A stretch of 64,000 nucleotides of DNA, taken from Ancylobacter vacuolatus (GTDB taxonomy: Bacteria; Pseudomonadota; Alphaproteobacteria; Rhizobiales; Xanthobacteraceae). The stretch is from contig NZ_JAUSUH010000009.1 in assembly GCF_030813595.1 (NCBI RefSeq), positions 159,260 through 223,259 on the forward strand, written 5' to 3'. Below are positions 8,541 through 16,868 of the stretch, piece by piece. Positions within the stretch are counted from its first letter, which is position 1. Each line of letters begins with the position of its first letter. A model generated the notes under the pieces. That model made no database searches and had not been told where the DNA came from. It saw only the letters and a list, made by a program, of their open reading frames with translations. Position numbers and translations under genes: made by a program.

Positions 8541-8632
8541 GACGGGCAAAGCTGCCCATTGTCGCGGCACTTTCGGACAACATTTCCAACGACGGCGTTT
8601 TCGCGCTGCTGGTTGGTGGCAACGACGCCCAC
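8539..8632 (+). promoter_or_regulatory. ANTAR antitermination leader: two hexaloop hairpins
   Basis: Hairpin P1 has an outer stem GCGAC (8539-8543)/GTCGC (8561-8565) and an inner stem GGGC/GCCC closing the six-base loop AAAGCT (8548-8553). Hairpin P2 has stem GTGGC (8616-8620)/GCCCAC (8627-8632, one bulged C) closing the loop AACGAC (8621-8626). Both loops have A at position 1 and G at position 4, the signature recognised by ANTAR proteins. The 3' arm of P2 is the 5' arm of the terminator that follows, so the two structures exclude each other. An AmiR-like ANTAR protein is encoded two genes downstream. Confidence 0.78.
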
Positions 8633-8663
8633 GGCCTGACGGCCGGCGGGCGTTTTTTGTTTT
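8626..8663 (+). terminator. Intrinsic terminator in the amide-operon leader (attenuator)
   Basis: Five G:C pairs (8632-8636 with 8641-8645) around the loop TGAC, then a 1x2 internal loop, then five more pairs (8626-8630 with 8648-8652), followed by TTTTTTGTTTT. It sits upstream of the amiC-like start, so it should stop transcription of the whole operon unless the overlapping ANTAR hairpin P2 is stabilised. Confidence 0.85.
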
Positions 8664-8712
8664 GGGCTTCGGCCCGCAATCGTTTGGGCCCTAGGCCCGG
8701 TTGGAGCAAGGC

Positions 8713-9861
8713 GTGTCGAAGCCCGTCCGCATAGGCGTCATGTTCTCGACCACGGGGCCCTACAGCGTGGTCGCGCGCTCGATGCTGAACGGCGCCCTGC
8801 TGGCGGTGGCGGAACGTCCGGCACCGGGCCTCGCCATCGAGCCTGTCGTGGTCAATCCCGGCGGCGAGCTTGGCCGCTACGCCGCGCTGAGCCGCGACCT
8901 GCTGCATGACGGCATCCGCCATGTCGTGGGCTGCTACACCTCGTCCAGCCGCAAGGAAGTCATTCCCTGCTTCGAGAAGCATGACGGGCTGCTCTGGTAC
9001 CCCTCGCATTATGAGGGCTTCGAGAGCTCCAACAATGTCATCTACACCGGTGCCTCGCCGAACCAGCATGTGCTGCCGCTCGTCGACCACGCGCTGGCGA
9101 CGCTCGGCTCCTCCGCCTTCTGCGTCGGCTCCAACTATATCTGGGCGTGGGAGAACACCCGCATCTTCCGCGAGGCGATGACCGCGCGCGGCGCCCGGGT
9201 GCTGGCCGAGCGCTATGTGCCGGTGGGCGACACCGAGATCGACCAGGTGGTCGAGGCGATCCTGGAGGCGCGGCCCGCCTTCGTGTTCAACAATTTGATC
9301 GGCACCAGCAACTACGCCTTCTTCCGCGCCTTCCGCGCCGCCTGCGCCGCGCGCGGCATCGACCAGCGCACGGCCTTCCCGGTGGTCAGCTGCACCCTCT
9401 CCGAGCCGGAGCTGGAGGAGATCGGCCAGGAGGCGGTGGACGGGCATCTCTCCTCCTCGGTCTATTTCTCCTCGCTCGCCTCCCCCGCCAACGCCGCCTT
9501 CACCCGCTTCTATGGCGAGACCTTCCCCGACGGCCCCACCAGCTCGGCCGATGCGGAAGCCTCCTATATCGCGATGAAGCTGCTGATCCTCTCGCTGGCC
9601 GAGGCCGGCACCGACGATGTCGAGGCGGTGAAGGAAGCCGCCACCCGCCAGCATCTGCTCGCCCCGCAGGGCGAGGTGCGGATCGACCCGCAGACCCTGC
9701 ACGCCTATCTCACGCCACGAATCGGGATTTCAAATGCGCAGGCGCGCTTCGACATTCTCGTCGAGGCGCCCGGCCCGGTGCGCCCGGACCCCTATCTCGT
9801 CCAGTCCTCGCCGCGCTATGCGGTCGCTGCCCGCAACTCTTCACTGAGAGTGGTAAAGTGA
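8713..9861 (+). CDS. amiC: AmiC-like cytoplasmic amide sensor / negative regulator
   Basis: A 382-residue protein of the periplasmic-binding fold (RIGVMFSTTGPYS...) with no signal peptide, as in Pseudomonas AmiC. It carries the family segments GCYTSSSRKEVIPCFEKHDGLLWYP split around the ligand cleft, YEGFESS and TGASPNQH. In the known system AmiC binds short amides and, when empty, sequesters AmiR. I prefer the GTG start at 8713, with GGAG six bases upstream, over TTG 8701. Its stop overlaps the ATG of the amiR-like gene by one base (TGATG), in keeping with a tight sensor-effector pair. The ligand is probably formamide, acetamide or urea, judged from downstream genes. Confidence 0.85.
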   Translation: MSKPVRIGVMFSTTGPYSVVARSMLNGALLAVAERPAPGLAIEPVVVNPGGELGRYAALSRDLLHDGIRHVVGCYTSSSRKEVIPCFEKHDGLLWYPSHYEGFESSNNVIYTGASPNQHVLPLVDHALATLGSSAFCVGSNYIWAWENTRIFREAMTARGARVLAERYVPVGDTEIDQVVEAILEARPAFVFNNLIGTSNYAFFRAFRAACAARGIDQRTAFPVVSCTLSEPELEEIGQEAVDGHLSSSVYFSSLASPANAAFTRFYGETFPDGPTSSADAEASYIAMKLLILSLAEAGTDDVEAVKEAATRQHLLAPQGEVRIDPQTLHAYLTPRIGISNAQARFDILVEAPGPVRPDPYLVQSSPRYAVAARNSSLRVVK

Positions 9862-10517
9862 TGGCACCTCGGCTGCTGCAGAACTTCAATGGCGGGCGGG
9901 CGCACATCGTCACGTCCAGCCTCACCGCGGTGGAAGCGCTGGAAAAGACGCTCGGCAAGCTCGGCGTCACCGCGGTCTATCCCGAACTGGTGGACGGGCG
10001 GGCGCAGATCGACCTCGCCAGCCTTCAGCCCGAGCGCGACATCCTGTTCATCGATGGCGATCTCGACAACCCGGTGGCGCTGGACACCGACGCCGGCGCC
10101 CATCATCCCCCCGTTCCGGTGATCGGCCTGGTCGGGGTGGAAGCGCCCAGCCGGCTGAAGCACCTGATCCAGCTCGGCGCCTCGGCGTTCCTGCGCAAGC
10201 CGGTGCAGGGCGGCGCCGTCTACACCGCGCTGTTCCTCGGCATCAACCAGTTCCTGTTGCGCGGCGACCTTCGGGCGCGGCTCGACGACATGGATCGCCG
10301 CCGGCGTGGCCGCCGCGCGGTGGTGAAGTCCATCATCGCCCGCATGGCCGAGGCGGGCGTCGATGACGACGAGGCCTATGAATGGCTTCGGCGCGAAAGC
10401 ATGCGCTCGCGGCAGACCCTCGAGGCCTATTGCGAGGCGTTCCTGACGGCGAGGGCTGGCCCCCTCGATGAACCGATGCAGCTCCGCCCGGCGGAGCCAC
10501 GCGCGGAAAGAAGATAA
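9861..10517 (+). CDS. amiR: AmiR-like ANTAR transcription antiterminator
   Basis: A 218-residue protein: an N-terminal pseudo-receiver domain (residues 1 to about 125), a coiled-coil stretch rich in Arg/Asp, and a C-terminal ANTAR domain (about 145-200) with EAYEWLRRESMRSRQTLEAY, matching the ANTAR consensus (G...AY..LR..AM...R.L). ANTAR proteins bind paired A..G hexaloop hairpins in leader RNA and prevent terminator formation. Exactly such a leader lies upstream of the partner amiC-like gene, so the pair should control its own operon. The start at 9861 overlaps the amiC stop. The importer gene follows after 19 bases. Confidence 0.88.
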   Translation: MAPRLLQNFNGGRAHIVTSSLTAVEALEKTLGKLGVTAVYPELVDGRAQIDLASLQPERDILFIDGDLDNPVALDTDAGAHHPPVPVIGLVGVEAPSRLKHLIQLGASAFLRKPVQGGAVYTALFLGINQFLLRGDLRARLDDMDRRRRGRRAVVKSIIARMAEAGVDDDEAYEWLRRESMRSRQTLEAYCEAFLTARAGPLDEPMQLRPAEPRAERR

Positions 10518-10536
10518 CCTTTCACAGGAGAAGAAA

Positions 10537-11775
10537 ATGAACGGAAAGACCATGCGGGGGCTGCGTGCCGCAGCCCTCACGGGAACGCTTTTGCTCAGCG
10601 TCGCCCACGCTTTCGCCGCCGATCCGATCAAGCTCGGCGTGCTTGAAGACCAGTCCGGCGACTTCGCCGCCGCGACCATCGGCAAGGTGCACGCCATCCA
10701 GCTCGCCGCCGAGGAGATCAACAAGGCCGGCGGCATCGATGGCCGCCCGCTCGAACTGGTGATCTACGACACCCAGTCCGACAACACCCGCTACCAGGAA
10801 TTCATGCGCCGCGTGCTGCAGCGCGACAAGGTCGACGTGGTGTTCGCCGGCTTCTCCTCCGCCTCGCGCGAGGCCTACCGCCCGATCGTCAACCAGTTCG
10901 ACGGCCTCGCCTTCTACAACAACCAGTATGAAGGCGGCGTCTGCGACGCCAACATGATCGTCACCGGCGCGGTGCCCGAGCAGCAGTTCTCGACCCTCAT
11001 CCCGTACCTCATGGAGAAGTACGGCAAGAAGGTCTACACACTCGCCGCCGACTATAATTTCGGCCAGATCTCGGCCGAATGGGTGCGCAACATCGTCAAG
11101 GAGAATGGCGGCGAAATGGTCGGCGAGGATTTCATCCCGCTCGGCGTGTCGCAGTTCTCGCAGAACATCCAGAACATCCAGAAGGCCAAGCCCGACTTCG
11201 TGGTGACGCTGCTGGTCGGCACCGCGCAGGCCTCCTATTACGAGCAGGCCGCCTCCGCCAACGTCAACCTGCCGATGGCCTCCTCGGTCAATGTCGGTCA
11301 GGGCTATGAGCACAAGCGCTTCAAGCCGCCATCGCTCAAGGACATGTACGTCACCACCAACTACATCGAGGAAGTCGACACCCCGGCCTCGAAGGACTTC
11401 TTCGCTAAGTTCAAGGCCAAGTTCCCGGACGAGCCCTATGTGAACCAGGAAGCCGAGAACTCCTATCTCGCCGTCTATCTCTACAAGCAGATGGTGGAGC
11501 GGGCGAAGTCGACCAAGCGCGACGACCTGCGCAAGGAGATCGCCAAGGGCGATGTCTGCATGGACGCGCCCGAGGGCAAGGTCTGCCTCGACCCGAAGAG
11601 CCAGCACATGTCGCACACCATCTATCTCGCCAAGGTCGGCGCGGATCACTCCATCACCTTCCCGAAGGTGTGGGAGGGCATCAAGCCGTACTGGCTGGGC
11701 GAAGCCGGCTGCGACCTGACCAAGAGCGACCCGAGCGCGCAGTACACGCCCTCCAACCCGCCGCCGAAGAACTGA
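10537..11775 (+). CDS. Amide/urea ABC transporter substrate-binding protein (UrtA/FmdD family)
   Basis: A 412-residue periplasmic binding protein with a signal peptide (residues 1-27, AFA/AD). The start PIKLGVLEDQSGDFA and the segment YNNQYEGGVCDANM are typical of the UrtA/FmdD branch of the Liv-type binding proteins. It delivers short amides or urea to the permeases encoded downstream. ATG 10537 is supported by AGGAG at 10526-10530. It resembles the AmiC-like sensor distantly, as expected for proteins that share a ligand. A 496-base non-coding repeat region separates it from the first permease gene. Confidence 0.87.
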   Translation: MNGKTMRGLRAAALTGTLLLSVAHAFAADPIKLGVLEDQSGDFAAATIGKVHAIQLAAEEINKAGGIDGRPLELVIYDTQSDNTRYQEFMRRVLQRDKVDVVFAGFSSASREAYRPIVNQFDGLAFYNNQYEGGVCDANMIVTGAVPEQQFSTLIPYLMEKYGKKVYTLAADYNFGQISAEWVRNIVKENGGEMVGEDFIPLGVSQFSQNIQNIQKAKPDFVVTLLVGTAQASYYEQAASANVNLPMASSVNVGQGYEHKRFKPPSLKDMYVTTNYIEEVDTPASKDFFAKFKAKFPDEPYVNQEAENSYLAVYLYKQMVERAKSTKRDDLRKEIAKGDVCMDAPEGKVCLDPKSQHMSHTIYLAKVGADHSITFPKVWEGIKPYWLGEAGCDLTKSDPSAQYTPSNPPPKN

Positions 11776-11788
11776 TCGGTCGACCACT

Positions 11789-11897
11789 CCCTCTCCCCGG
11801 CGGGGAGAGGGTTGGGGTGAGGGGGCTTGGCAGGGTTCTGCAAAGAGCCCCTCACCGACCCGCTGCGCGGGCCACCTCTCCCCAGCGGGGAGAGGGA
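11789..11897. repeat. Compound palindromic element after the binding-protein gene
   Basis: A hairpin CCCTCTCCCC-GGC-GGGGAGAGGG (11789-11811) is followed by GGTGAGGGG, and then by the inverted CCCCTCACC and a second CTCTCCCC/GGGGAGAG hairpin ending near 11897. Together they can form a cruciform. This type of CTCTCCCC...GGGGAGAG element is a frequent intergenic repeat in Hyphomicrobiales. In the operon mRNA it may protect the 3' end of the abundant binding-protein message. Confidence 0.7.
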
Positions 11898-12001
11898 ACA
11901 GAAAGCTCACCCACCCGGCTGCCGCCCTGTCCCCCTCGGCGGCACCCGAAGGCATCGCCCCGGCCCGACCCCCCAGCTTGGCCGGGGCGATCGCCTGATC
12001 G

Positions 12002-12040
12002 GTAAAGACGACTTCAGTAAAGACGACTTCAGTAAAGACG
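12002..12040. repeat. 15-bp tandem repeat, 2.6 copies
   Basis: The unit GTAAAGACGACTTCA occurs at 12002-12016 and 12017-12031, and partly at 12032-12040. It has no coding role that I can see, and lies between the importer binding-protein gene and its permease gene. Confidence 0.9.
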
Positions 12041-12050
12041 TCCTGCACGA

Positions 12051-12148
12051 ACGGCGTCATCCCGAGGTGACGCATCAACGGCGTCATCCTGAGGTGACGC
12101 ATCAACGGCGTCATCCCGAGGTGACGCATCAACGGCGTCATCCCGAGG
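12051..12148. repeat. 27-bp tandem repeat, 3.6 copies, nested in a REP-like palindrome
   Basis: Units start at 12051, 12078, 12105 and 12132, the last truncated after 17 bases. One T/C difference marks unit 2. Each unit begins ACGGCGTCATCC and contains GAGGTGACGC. The array runs into a hairpin with arms CCTCGAAGGAGG and CCTCCTTCGAGG around 12168-12206 and a closing AGGATGATGCCGTC near 12225-12238. So it looks like repeated duplication of the left end of one palindromic element. Confidence 0.88.
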
Positions 12149-12271
12149 CGCCGGCCGACAGGCCGGCCTCGAAGGAGGCTCACCCGGACGGCCCTCCTTC
12201 GAGGCGCGGCTTCCGCGCATCTCAGGATGATGCCGTCCTCTCGAAGCGAAAGATCAAGGGCCCCACCGCAC

Positions 12272-13144
12272 ATGGATGTCGGAACACTCGCCTTCTCCGC
12301 GCTCTACCAGTTCGGCGATGCCTTCGCCTTTCTGGTGCTGTCCGCCTGCGGCCTCGCCGTCATCTTCGGCATGATGGGCGTGATCAACCTGGCGCATGGC
12401 GAATTCATCATGTGCGGGGCCTATGTCACCGTCTCGGCCGCCCATGCCGGCGTGCCGCTGCCGCTCGCCATCCTCATCGGCGCCCTCGCCTCGGCGGCGG
12501 TCGGGGCGCTGGTGGAGATCCTCATCATCCGCCATCTCTATGACCGCCCGCTCGACACCATCGTCGCCACCTGGGGCCTCAGCCTCATCTTCACCCAGGG
12601 CACGCTGATCGTGCTCGGCTCCACCATGGCCGGGGTGGGCACGCCCTTCGGCAGCTTCACCGTCGGCGATTATTCCTATTCGCTCTATCGCCTCGTGCTG
12701 TGCGGCATGGCGGTGGTGGTGATCGCCGGGCTCTACGCGCTGTTCAACTGGACGCGCTTTGGCGTCATGGCCCGCGCCACCATCCAGGTGCCGCACATGG
12801 CAGCCGCGCTCGGCATCGACACCCGGCTCGTCTACAGCCTCACCTTCGCGCTCGGCGCCGGCCTCGCCGGCCTTGCGGGCGGGCTCTACGCCCCGACCAT
12901 GACGCTGGTGCCGACCATGGGCACCACCTTCATCATGGAAGCCTTCGTCACCGTGGTGGTCGGCGGCGCCGATGTGTTCCTCGGCACCGCCCCGGCGGCG
13001 GCGATTCTCGCCGTGGTCAAGGCGAGCATGACCTCCTGGTACGGCCAGCTGGCCGGGCAGATCGGCCTGCTGATGGCTGTCATCATCGTCATCCGGGTGC
13101 TGCCGCGCGGCATCTCCGGCTTCCTCCTGCGCGAGCGGGCCTGA
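12272..13144 (+). CDS. Amide/urea-type ABC transporter permease (LivH/UrtB family)
   Basis: A 290-residue inner-membrane permease with about eight membrane segments and the LivH hallmark GVINLAHGEFIM. The loop MARATIQVPHMAAALGID is the ATPase-coupling region. It is the first permease of the importer whose binding protein is encoded 496 bases upstream. The ATG at 12272 starts the conserved part. An in-frame ATG at 12227 would add a non-conserved, Arg/Ser-rich leader inside the repeat region and is unlikely. The 21-base gap to the next permease indicates one transcription unit. Confidence 0.88.
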   Translation: MDVGTLAFSALYQFGDAFAFLVLSACGLAVIFGMMGVINLAHGEFIMCGAYVTVSAAHAGVPLPLAILIGALASAAVGALVEILIIRHLYDRPLDTIVATWGLSLIFTQGTLIVLGSTMAGVGTPFGSFTVGDYSYSLYRLVLCGMAVVVIAGLYALFNWTRFGVMARATIQVPHMAAALGIDTRLVYSLTFALGAGLAGLAGGLYAPTMTLVPTMGTTFIMEAFVTVVVGGADVFLGTAPAAAILAVVKASMTSWYGQLAGQIGLLMAVIIVIRVLPRGISGFLLRERA

Positions 13145-13165
13145 TCCCGGACACGGAAAACTGAC

Positions 13166-14242
13166 ATGAACGCGCTCTCACGTTTCTTCGCCCGCCTCGA
13201 AGGCCCGCAGACGCTGGGCCGGGGCCCCGGTTTCTGGATCGGCTTCCTTATCGTGCTGGCCGGCGCCTGCGCCTACCCGCTGTTCTCGGACGGCTACACG
13301 GTCGGCAACACGGTATATTTCTTCACCTGGATCTTCATGGCGCTCGGCCTGTCCCTGATCTGGGGCTATGGCGGCGCGCTCAGCTTCGGCCAGACGGCGT
13401 TCTTCGGCATTGCCGGCTATGCCTATGGCATCCTCACCATCAATTTCGGCGCCGCCTATGGCTTCACCTTCGTCGCGCTGCTGTTCGCGGTGGCAATCGC
13501 CGCGCTGTTCGCGGCATTGCTGGGCTACTTCCTGTTCTTCGGCCGCATCTCCGGCGTGTTCCTCGGCATCGTGACGCTGTCGGTGACGCTGGTGCTGGAG
13601 CGCTTCATGGCGCAGACGGCGGGCCCGGAATGGAAGATCGGCGCCGCCCGGCTGAACGGCTTCAACGGCATGAGCAACATGCCCCCGCTCACCGTGCCCT
13701 GGCCCGGCGGCGACATCGTGCTGTTCCCCGACGTGCAGCTTTATTACGTCGTGCTCGGCATGCTGGTGCTGGTGTATCTGGGCCTGCGCATCCTGGTGAA
13801 CTCGCCCTTCGGCAATGTGCTCGTCGCCATCCGCGAGAACCCGGAGCGGGCGGAAATGCTGGGCTACGACATCCGTAAATACCAGCTCGGCACCTTCGTC
13901 ATCGGCGCGGCGCTCGCGGGTCTCTCGGGCGTGCTCTACACCAGCTGGGGCCAGTACATCACGCCCTCCTCCATGGGCATGACCGCCGCCGCCCTGCCCA
14001 TCGTCTGGGTCGCGGTCGGCGGGCGCTCGGACCTCACCACGACGCTGGTCGGCACCATCACCGTGCTCGCCGTGTTCCAGGCGCTCACCATCCATGGCAG
14101 CCAATATGCGCTTGTGGTGATGGGCGTCATGCTGGTGCTCACCGTGCTGCTGGCGCCGCGCGGCCTCATCTATGCGCTGGCGCGGCTCCTTGCCCGCCCC
14201 TTCTCCAAACGCGCCTCCAACGGCCAGCCGGGAGACGCCTGA
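13166..14242 (+). CDS. Amide/urea-type ABC transporter permease (LivM/UrtC family)
   Basis: A 358-residue permease with about ten membrane segments. It has the LivM hallmark LSLIWGYGGALSFGQTAFFG, and the cytoplasmic coupling loop AIRENPERAEMLGYDIRKYQ. The segment WKIGAARLNGFNGMSNMPPLTVP is close to UrtC-type subunits. Its stop overlaps the start of the ATPase gene by one base (TGATG). It should pair with the preceding permease to form the membrane channel of the amide/urea importer. Confidence 0.9.
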   Translation: MNALSRFFARLEGPQTLGRGPGFWIGFLIVLAGACAYPLFSDGYTVGNTVYFFTWIFMALGLSLIWGYGGALSFGQTAFFGIAGYAYGILTINFGAAYGFTFVALLFAVAIAALFAALLGYFLFFGRISGVFLGIVTLSVTLVLERFMAQTAGPEWKIGAARLNGFNGMSNMPPLTVPWPGGDIVLFPDVQLYYVVLGMLVLVYLGLRILVNSPFGNVLVAIRENPERAEMLGYDIRKYQLGTFVIGAALAGLSGVLYTSWGQYITPSSMGMTAAALPIVWVAVGGRSDLTTTLVGTITVLAVFQALTIHGSQYALVVMGVMLVLTVLLAPRGLIYALARLLARPFSKRASNGQPGDA

Positions 14243-14997
14243 TGCCGATGCTCCAGACGATAGGCCTCAACAAGCGCTTCGGCGGGCTGCACGTCACTAA
14301 CAATGTCGACCTGACGCTTCAGGCCGGCGAGGTGCACTGCCTCATCGGGCCGAACGGCGCCGGCAAGTCGACCCTGTTCCGGCTGATCCTCGGCGAGCAT
14401 CTGCCGAGCAGCGGCGCCATCCTGTTCGGCGGCGAGGACATCACCAGCCTCAAGCCGTTCCAGCGCATCCGTCGCGGCATGAGCGTGAAGTTCCAGGTGC
14501 CCGGCATCTTCAAGGCGCTCAGCGTGCGGCAGAACCTCGAAATCGCGATGCAGCACCATTACCCGCCGGCGGCGCTGGGCGAGGAGATCGACAAGCTGCT
14601 CGCCTTCCTCAACCTCACCGCCGACGCGAAGCGTCTGGCCGGCAATCTCTCGCACGGCCAGAAGCAGTGGCTGGAAATCGGCATGGCGGTCAGCCTCAAG
14701 CCGCGCCTGCTGCTGCTCGACGAGCCCACCGCCGGCATGTCGCCGGAGGAAACCCATGCCACCGGCGAAATGGTCAAGCGGCTCAATGCGCAGGGCATGA
14801 CCGTGCTGGCGGTGGAGCACGACATGGCCTTTGTCCGCCAGGTGGCGCAGCAGGTCACGGTGCTGCATCTGGGCAAGGTGTTCGCGCAAGGCTCGATCGA
14901 CGAGATCGTCGCCAATGAGGACGTCGCCGCCATCTATCTCGGCCAGACCACGGCACATGAAACCGCTCACGAGCCGGCGGGAGGCCCCCATGCGTAA
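14242..14997 (+). CDS. Amide/urea-type ABC transporter ATPase (LivG/UrtD family)
   Basis: A 251-residue ATPase with Walker A GPNGAGKST, the Urt-type signature LSHGQKQWLEIGMAV and Walker B LLLDEPTAGMSPEET. The LSHGQKQWLEIG motif is characteristic of UrtD and its FmdE-like relatives and separates them from amino-acid LivG proteins. It overlaps the next ATPase gene by eight bases. It powers the importer together with the UrtE-like subunit. Confidence 0.9.
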   Translation: MPMLQTIGLNKRFGGLHVTNNVDLTLQAGEVHCLIGPNGAGKSTLFRLILGEHLPSSGAILFGGEDITSLKPFQRIRRGMSVKFQVPGIFKALSVRQNLEIAMQHHYPPAALGEEIDKLLAFLNLTADAKRLAGNLSHGQKQWLEIGMAVSLKPRLLLLDEPTAGMSPEETHATGEMVKRLNAQGMTVLAVEHDMAFVRQVAQQVTVLHLGKVFAQGSIDEIVANEDVAAIYLGQTTAHETAHEPAGGPHA

Positions 14998-15703
14998 GGA
15001 AGTCATGCTCTCCACCCTTGGCCTGCGCGCCGGCTATGGCGGCAAGCCGGTGCTGCAGGGCCTCGATATCGAGGTGCGCCAGGGCGAGATCGTCGCCGTG
15101 ATCGGCCGCAACGGGGTGGGCAAGTCCACGCTGATGAAGAGCCTGATCGGCCTCGTGCCGGCGATGGAAGGCTCCATCGTCTTCGGCGACAAGCCGGTGG
15201 AACATCTCTCCGCCTTCAGGCGGGCGCGGCTCGGCATCGGCTATGTGCCGCAGGGCCGCGACGTGTTCCCCCGCCTCACGGTGGGCGAGAACATCGCGGT
15301 CGGCGGCATGCGCACGGGGCGCGTCACCGAGGCGGACCGCGAGCGCGTGCTCGGCTATTTCCCCATCCTGCGCGAGCGCTGGAGCCAGCGCGCCGGCACC
15401 CTGTCCGGCGGCCAGCAGCAGCAGCTCGCCATCGGCCGGGTGCTGGTGGCCAATCCGCAGCTCATCCTGCTCGACGAGCCCTCCGAGGGCATCCAGCCCA
15501 ACATCGTGCAGGACATCGCCCGCATCATGGTGCAGCTGAACAAGGATACCGGCGTCACCGTCGTGCTGGTCGAGCAGAACATCGACATGATCCGGGCGAT
15601 GGCCCAGCGCTGCTATGTCATGGACAAGGGCCGCGTCGTCGCCGAACTCACGCGCGAGGGGCTCGCCGATGGCGAGGCCATGCGCCGTCACCTCGCCGTC
15701 TGA
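14990..15703 (+). CDS. Amide/urea-type ABC transporter ATPase (LivF/UrtE family)
   Basis: A 237-residue ATPase with Walker A GRNGVGKST, signature LSGGQQQQLAIGR and Walker B ILLDEPSEGIQPNIVQDI, a close match to UrtE. ATG 14990 is chosen because GGGAGG lies just upstream. ATG 15005 is the alternative. It is the last importer gene. The formamidase gene starts 32 bases later with AAGGAG before it, so transport and hydrolysis are coupled in one operon. Confidence 0.9.
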   Translation: MRKEVMLSTLGLRAGYGGKPVLQGLDIEVRQGEIVAVIGRNGVGKSTLMKSLIGLVPAMEGSIVFGDKPVEHLSAFRRARLGIGYVPQGRDVFPRLTVGENIAVGGMRTGRVTEADRERVLGYFPILRERWSQRAGTLSGGQQQQLAIGRVLVANPQLILLDEPSEGIQPNIVQDIARIMVQLNKDTGVTVVLVEQNIDMIRAMAQRCYVMDKGRVVAELTREGLADGEAMRRHLAV

Positions 15704-15735
15704 ACGGACAGCCAGCAATTCCCAAGGAGAACATC

Positions 15736-16728
15736 ATGTCCTGGCTCGAGAATTCCCTCATGGCACGCAAAGGCCTCGCCAAAGGCCAGGCGGGCGCCAC
15801 CCACTCCCTCACCGAGGCGGAGCAGGGCAAGTACCACTATGTCTACGGCCCCTATGTCGACCCGGTGCTGCGGGTCGACCCCGGCGCTGTCGTGGCGGCG
15901 GAGACGCATGACGCCTTCGAGGGGGCGATCAAGCACGAGACCGACAACCCGCTCGAAATCCTGAACTTCCCCTATCTCAACCCGCAGAACGGCCCGATCT
16001 TCGTCAATGGCGCGGAAAAGGGCGACACGCTCGCGGTCTACATCAAGAACATCGTGCCGCGCGGCCCGCAGCCGGTGGGCACCACGCTGATCATGCCCGA
16101 TTTCGGCGGGCTGGTGCCGACCAAGGACACGGCGATGCTGAACGCGCCGCTGCCGGTCAAGGTGAAGAAGCTGCACGTGGATGCCGAAACCGGCACCAAG
16201 TGGAGCGACAAGATCACCCTGCCCTATGTGCCCTTCATCGGCACCATCGGCACCTCGCCGGAGATCGAGGCCATCACCTCGCTGCAGCCGGATTATTACG
16301 GCGGCAACATGGACCTGCCGGATGTCGGCATCGGCGCGGTCATCTATCTCCCGGTGAACATTGCCGGCGGCCTGCTCTATCTCGGCGACTGCCACGCCAC
16401 CCAGGGCGATGGCGAATTGTGCGGCGTCGCTTTGGAGCACCCCACCGTCACCACCATCCAGATCGACCTGATCAAGGGCTGGACCATCCACACGCCGCGG
16501 CTGGAGACGGAAGAGTTCATCATGTCCATCGGCTCGACCCGGCCGATGGAAGACGCCACCCGCATGGCCTATCGCGACCTCATCCGCTGGATGGCGTCCG
16601 ACTACGGCTTCGACGAGATCGAGGCCTACATGCTGCTCACCCAGTGCGGCCGCGTGCGGCTCGGCAACATGGTGGACCCGAAATACACGATGGGCGCCTC
16701 GATCCTGAAGTCCTACCTCACGGCCTGA
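15736..16728 (+). CDS. fmdA: Formamidase/acetamidase (FmdA/AmdA family)
   Basis: A 330-residue member of the FmdA/AmdA family, which hydrolyses formamide or acetamide to ammonia and the acid. It carries the conserved core segments VNGAEKGDTL, MPDFGGLVPT, KVKKLHVDAETGTKWSD, GGNMDLPDVG and YLGDCHATQGDGELCG. This is a soluble zinc-type amidase unrelated to nitrilases. Its place directly after a Urt/Fmd-type importer, under an AmiC/AmiR-type control, supports short amides as substrate and nitrogen supply as the role. Formamide is the likeliest substrate by family; acetamide is possible. Confidence 0.88.
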   Translation: MSWLENSLMARKGLAKGQAGATHSLTEAEQGKYHYVYGPYVDPVLRVDPGAVVAAETHDAFEGAIKHETDNPLEILNFPYLNPQNGPIFVNGAEKGDTLAVYIKNIVPRGPQPVGTTLIMPDFGGLVPTKDTAMLNAPLPVKVKKLHVDAETGTKWSDKITLPYVPFIGTIGTSPEIEAITSLQPDYYGGNMDLPDVGIGAVIYLPVNIAGGLLYLGDCHATQGDGELCGVALEHPTVTTIQIDLIKGWTIHTPRLETEEFIMSIGSTRPMEDATRMAYRDLIRWMASDYGFDEIEAYMLLTQCGRVRLGNMVDPKYTMGASILKSYLTA

Positions 16729-16739
16729 GCCCGGCCCCA

Positions 16740-16772
16740 CCGTCATGGCCGGGACAGCCCCGGCCATGACGG
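16740..16772. repeat. 14-bp perfect inverted repeat between fmdA and the nitrilase gene
   Basis: The arms CCGTCATGGCCGGG (16740-16753) and CCCGGCCATGACGG (16759-16772) flank a five-base loop. It is a GTCATGGCCGGG-type REP hairpin of the kind scattered through related genomes, with no T-run. It could trim or stabilise the fmdA message. Confidence 0.8.
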
Positions 16773-16868
16773 CCTGACACCGAAACACCCGCCATCCGAG
16801 CGACATTCCCGGGCCCGCCGCCGCAACCGGCCGGGCGCCGAACGCTCCTCCTTGCCCGGAGACCTGCC

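Noticed and set aside
12051..12148. CRISPR array
   Set aside because: The 27-bp repeats are directly adjacent with no spacers and no cas genes are near; it is a simple tandem repeat within a REP-like element.
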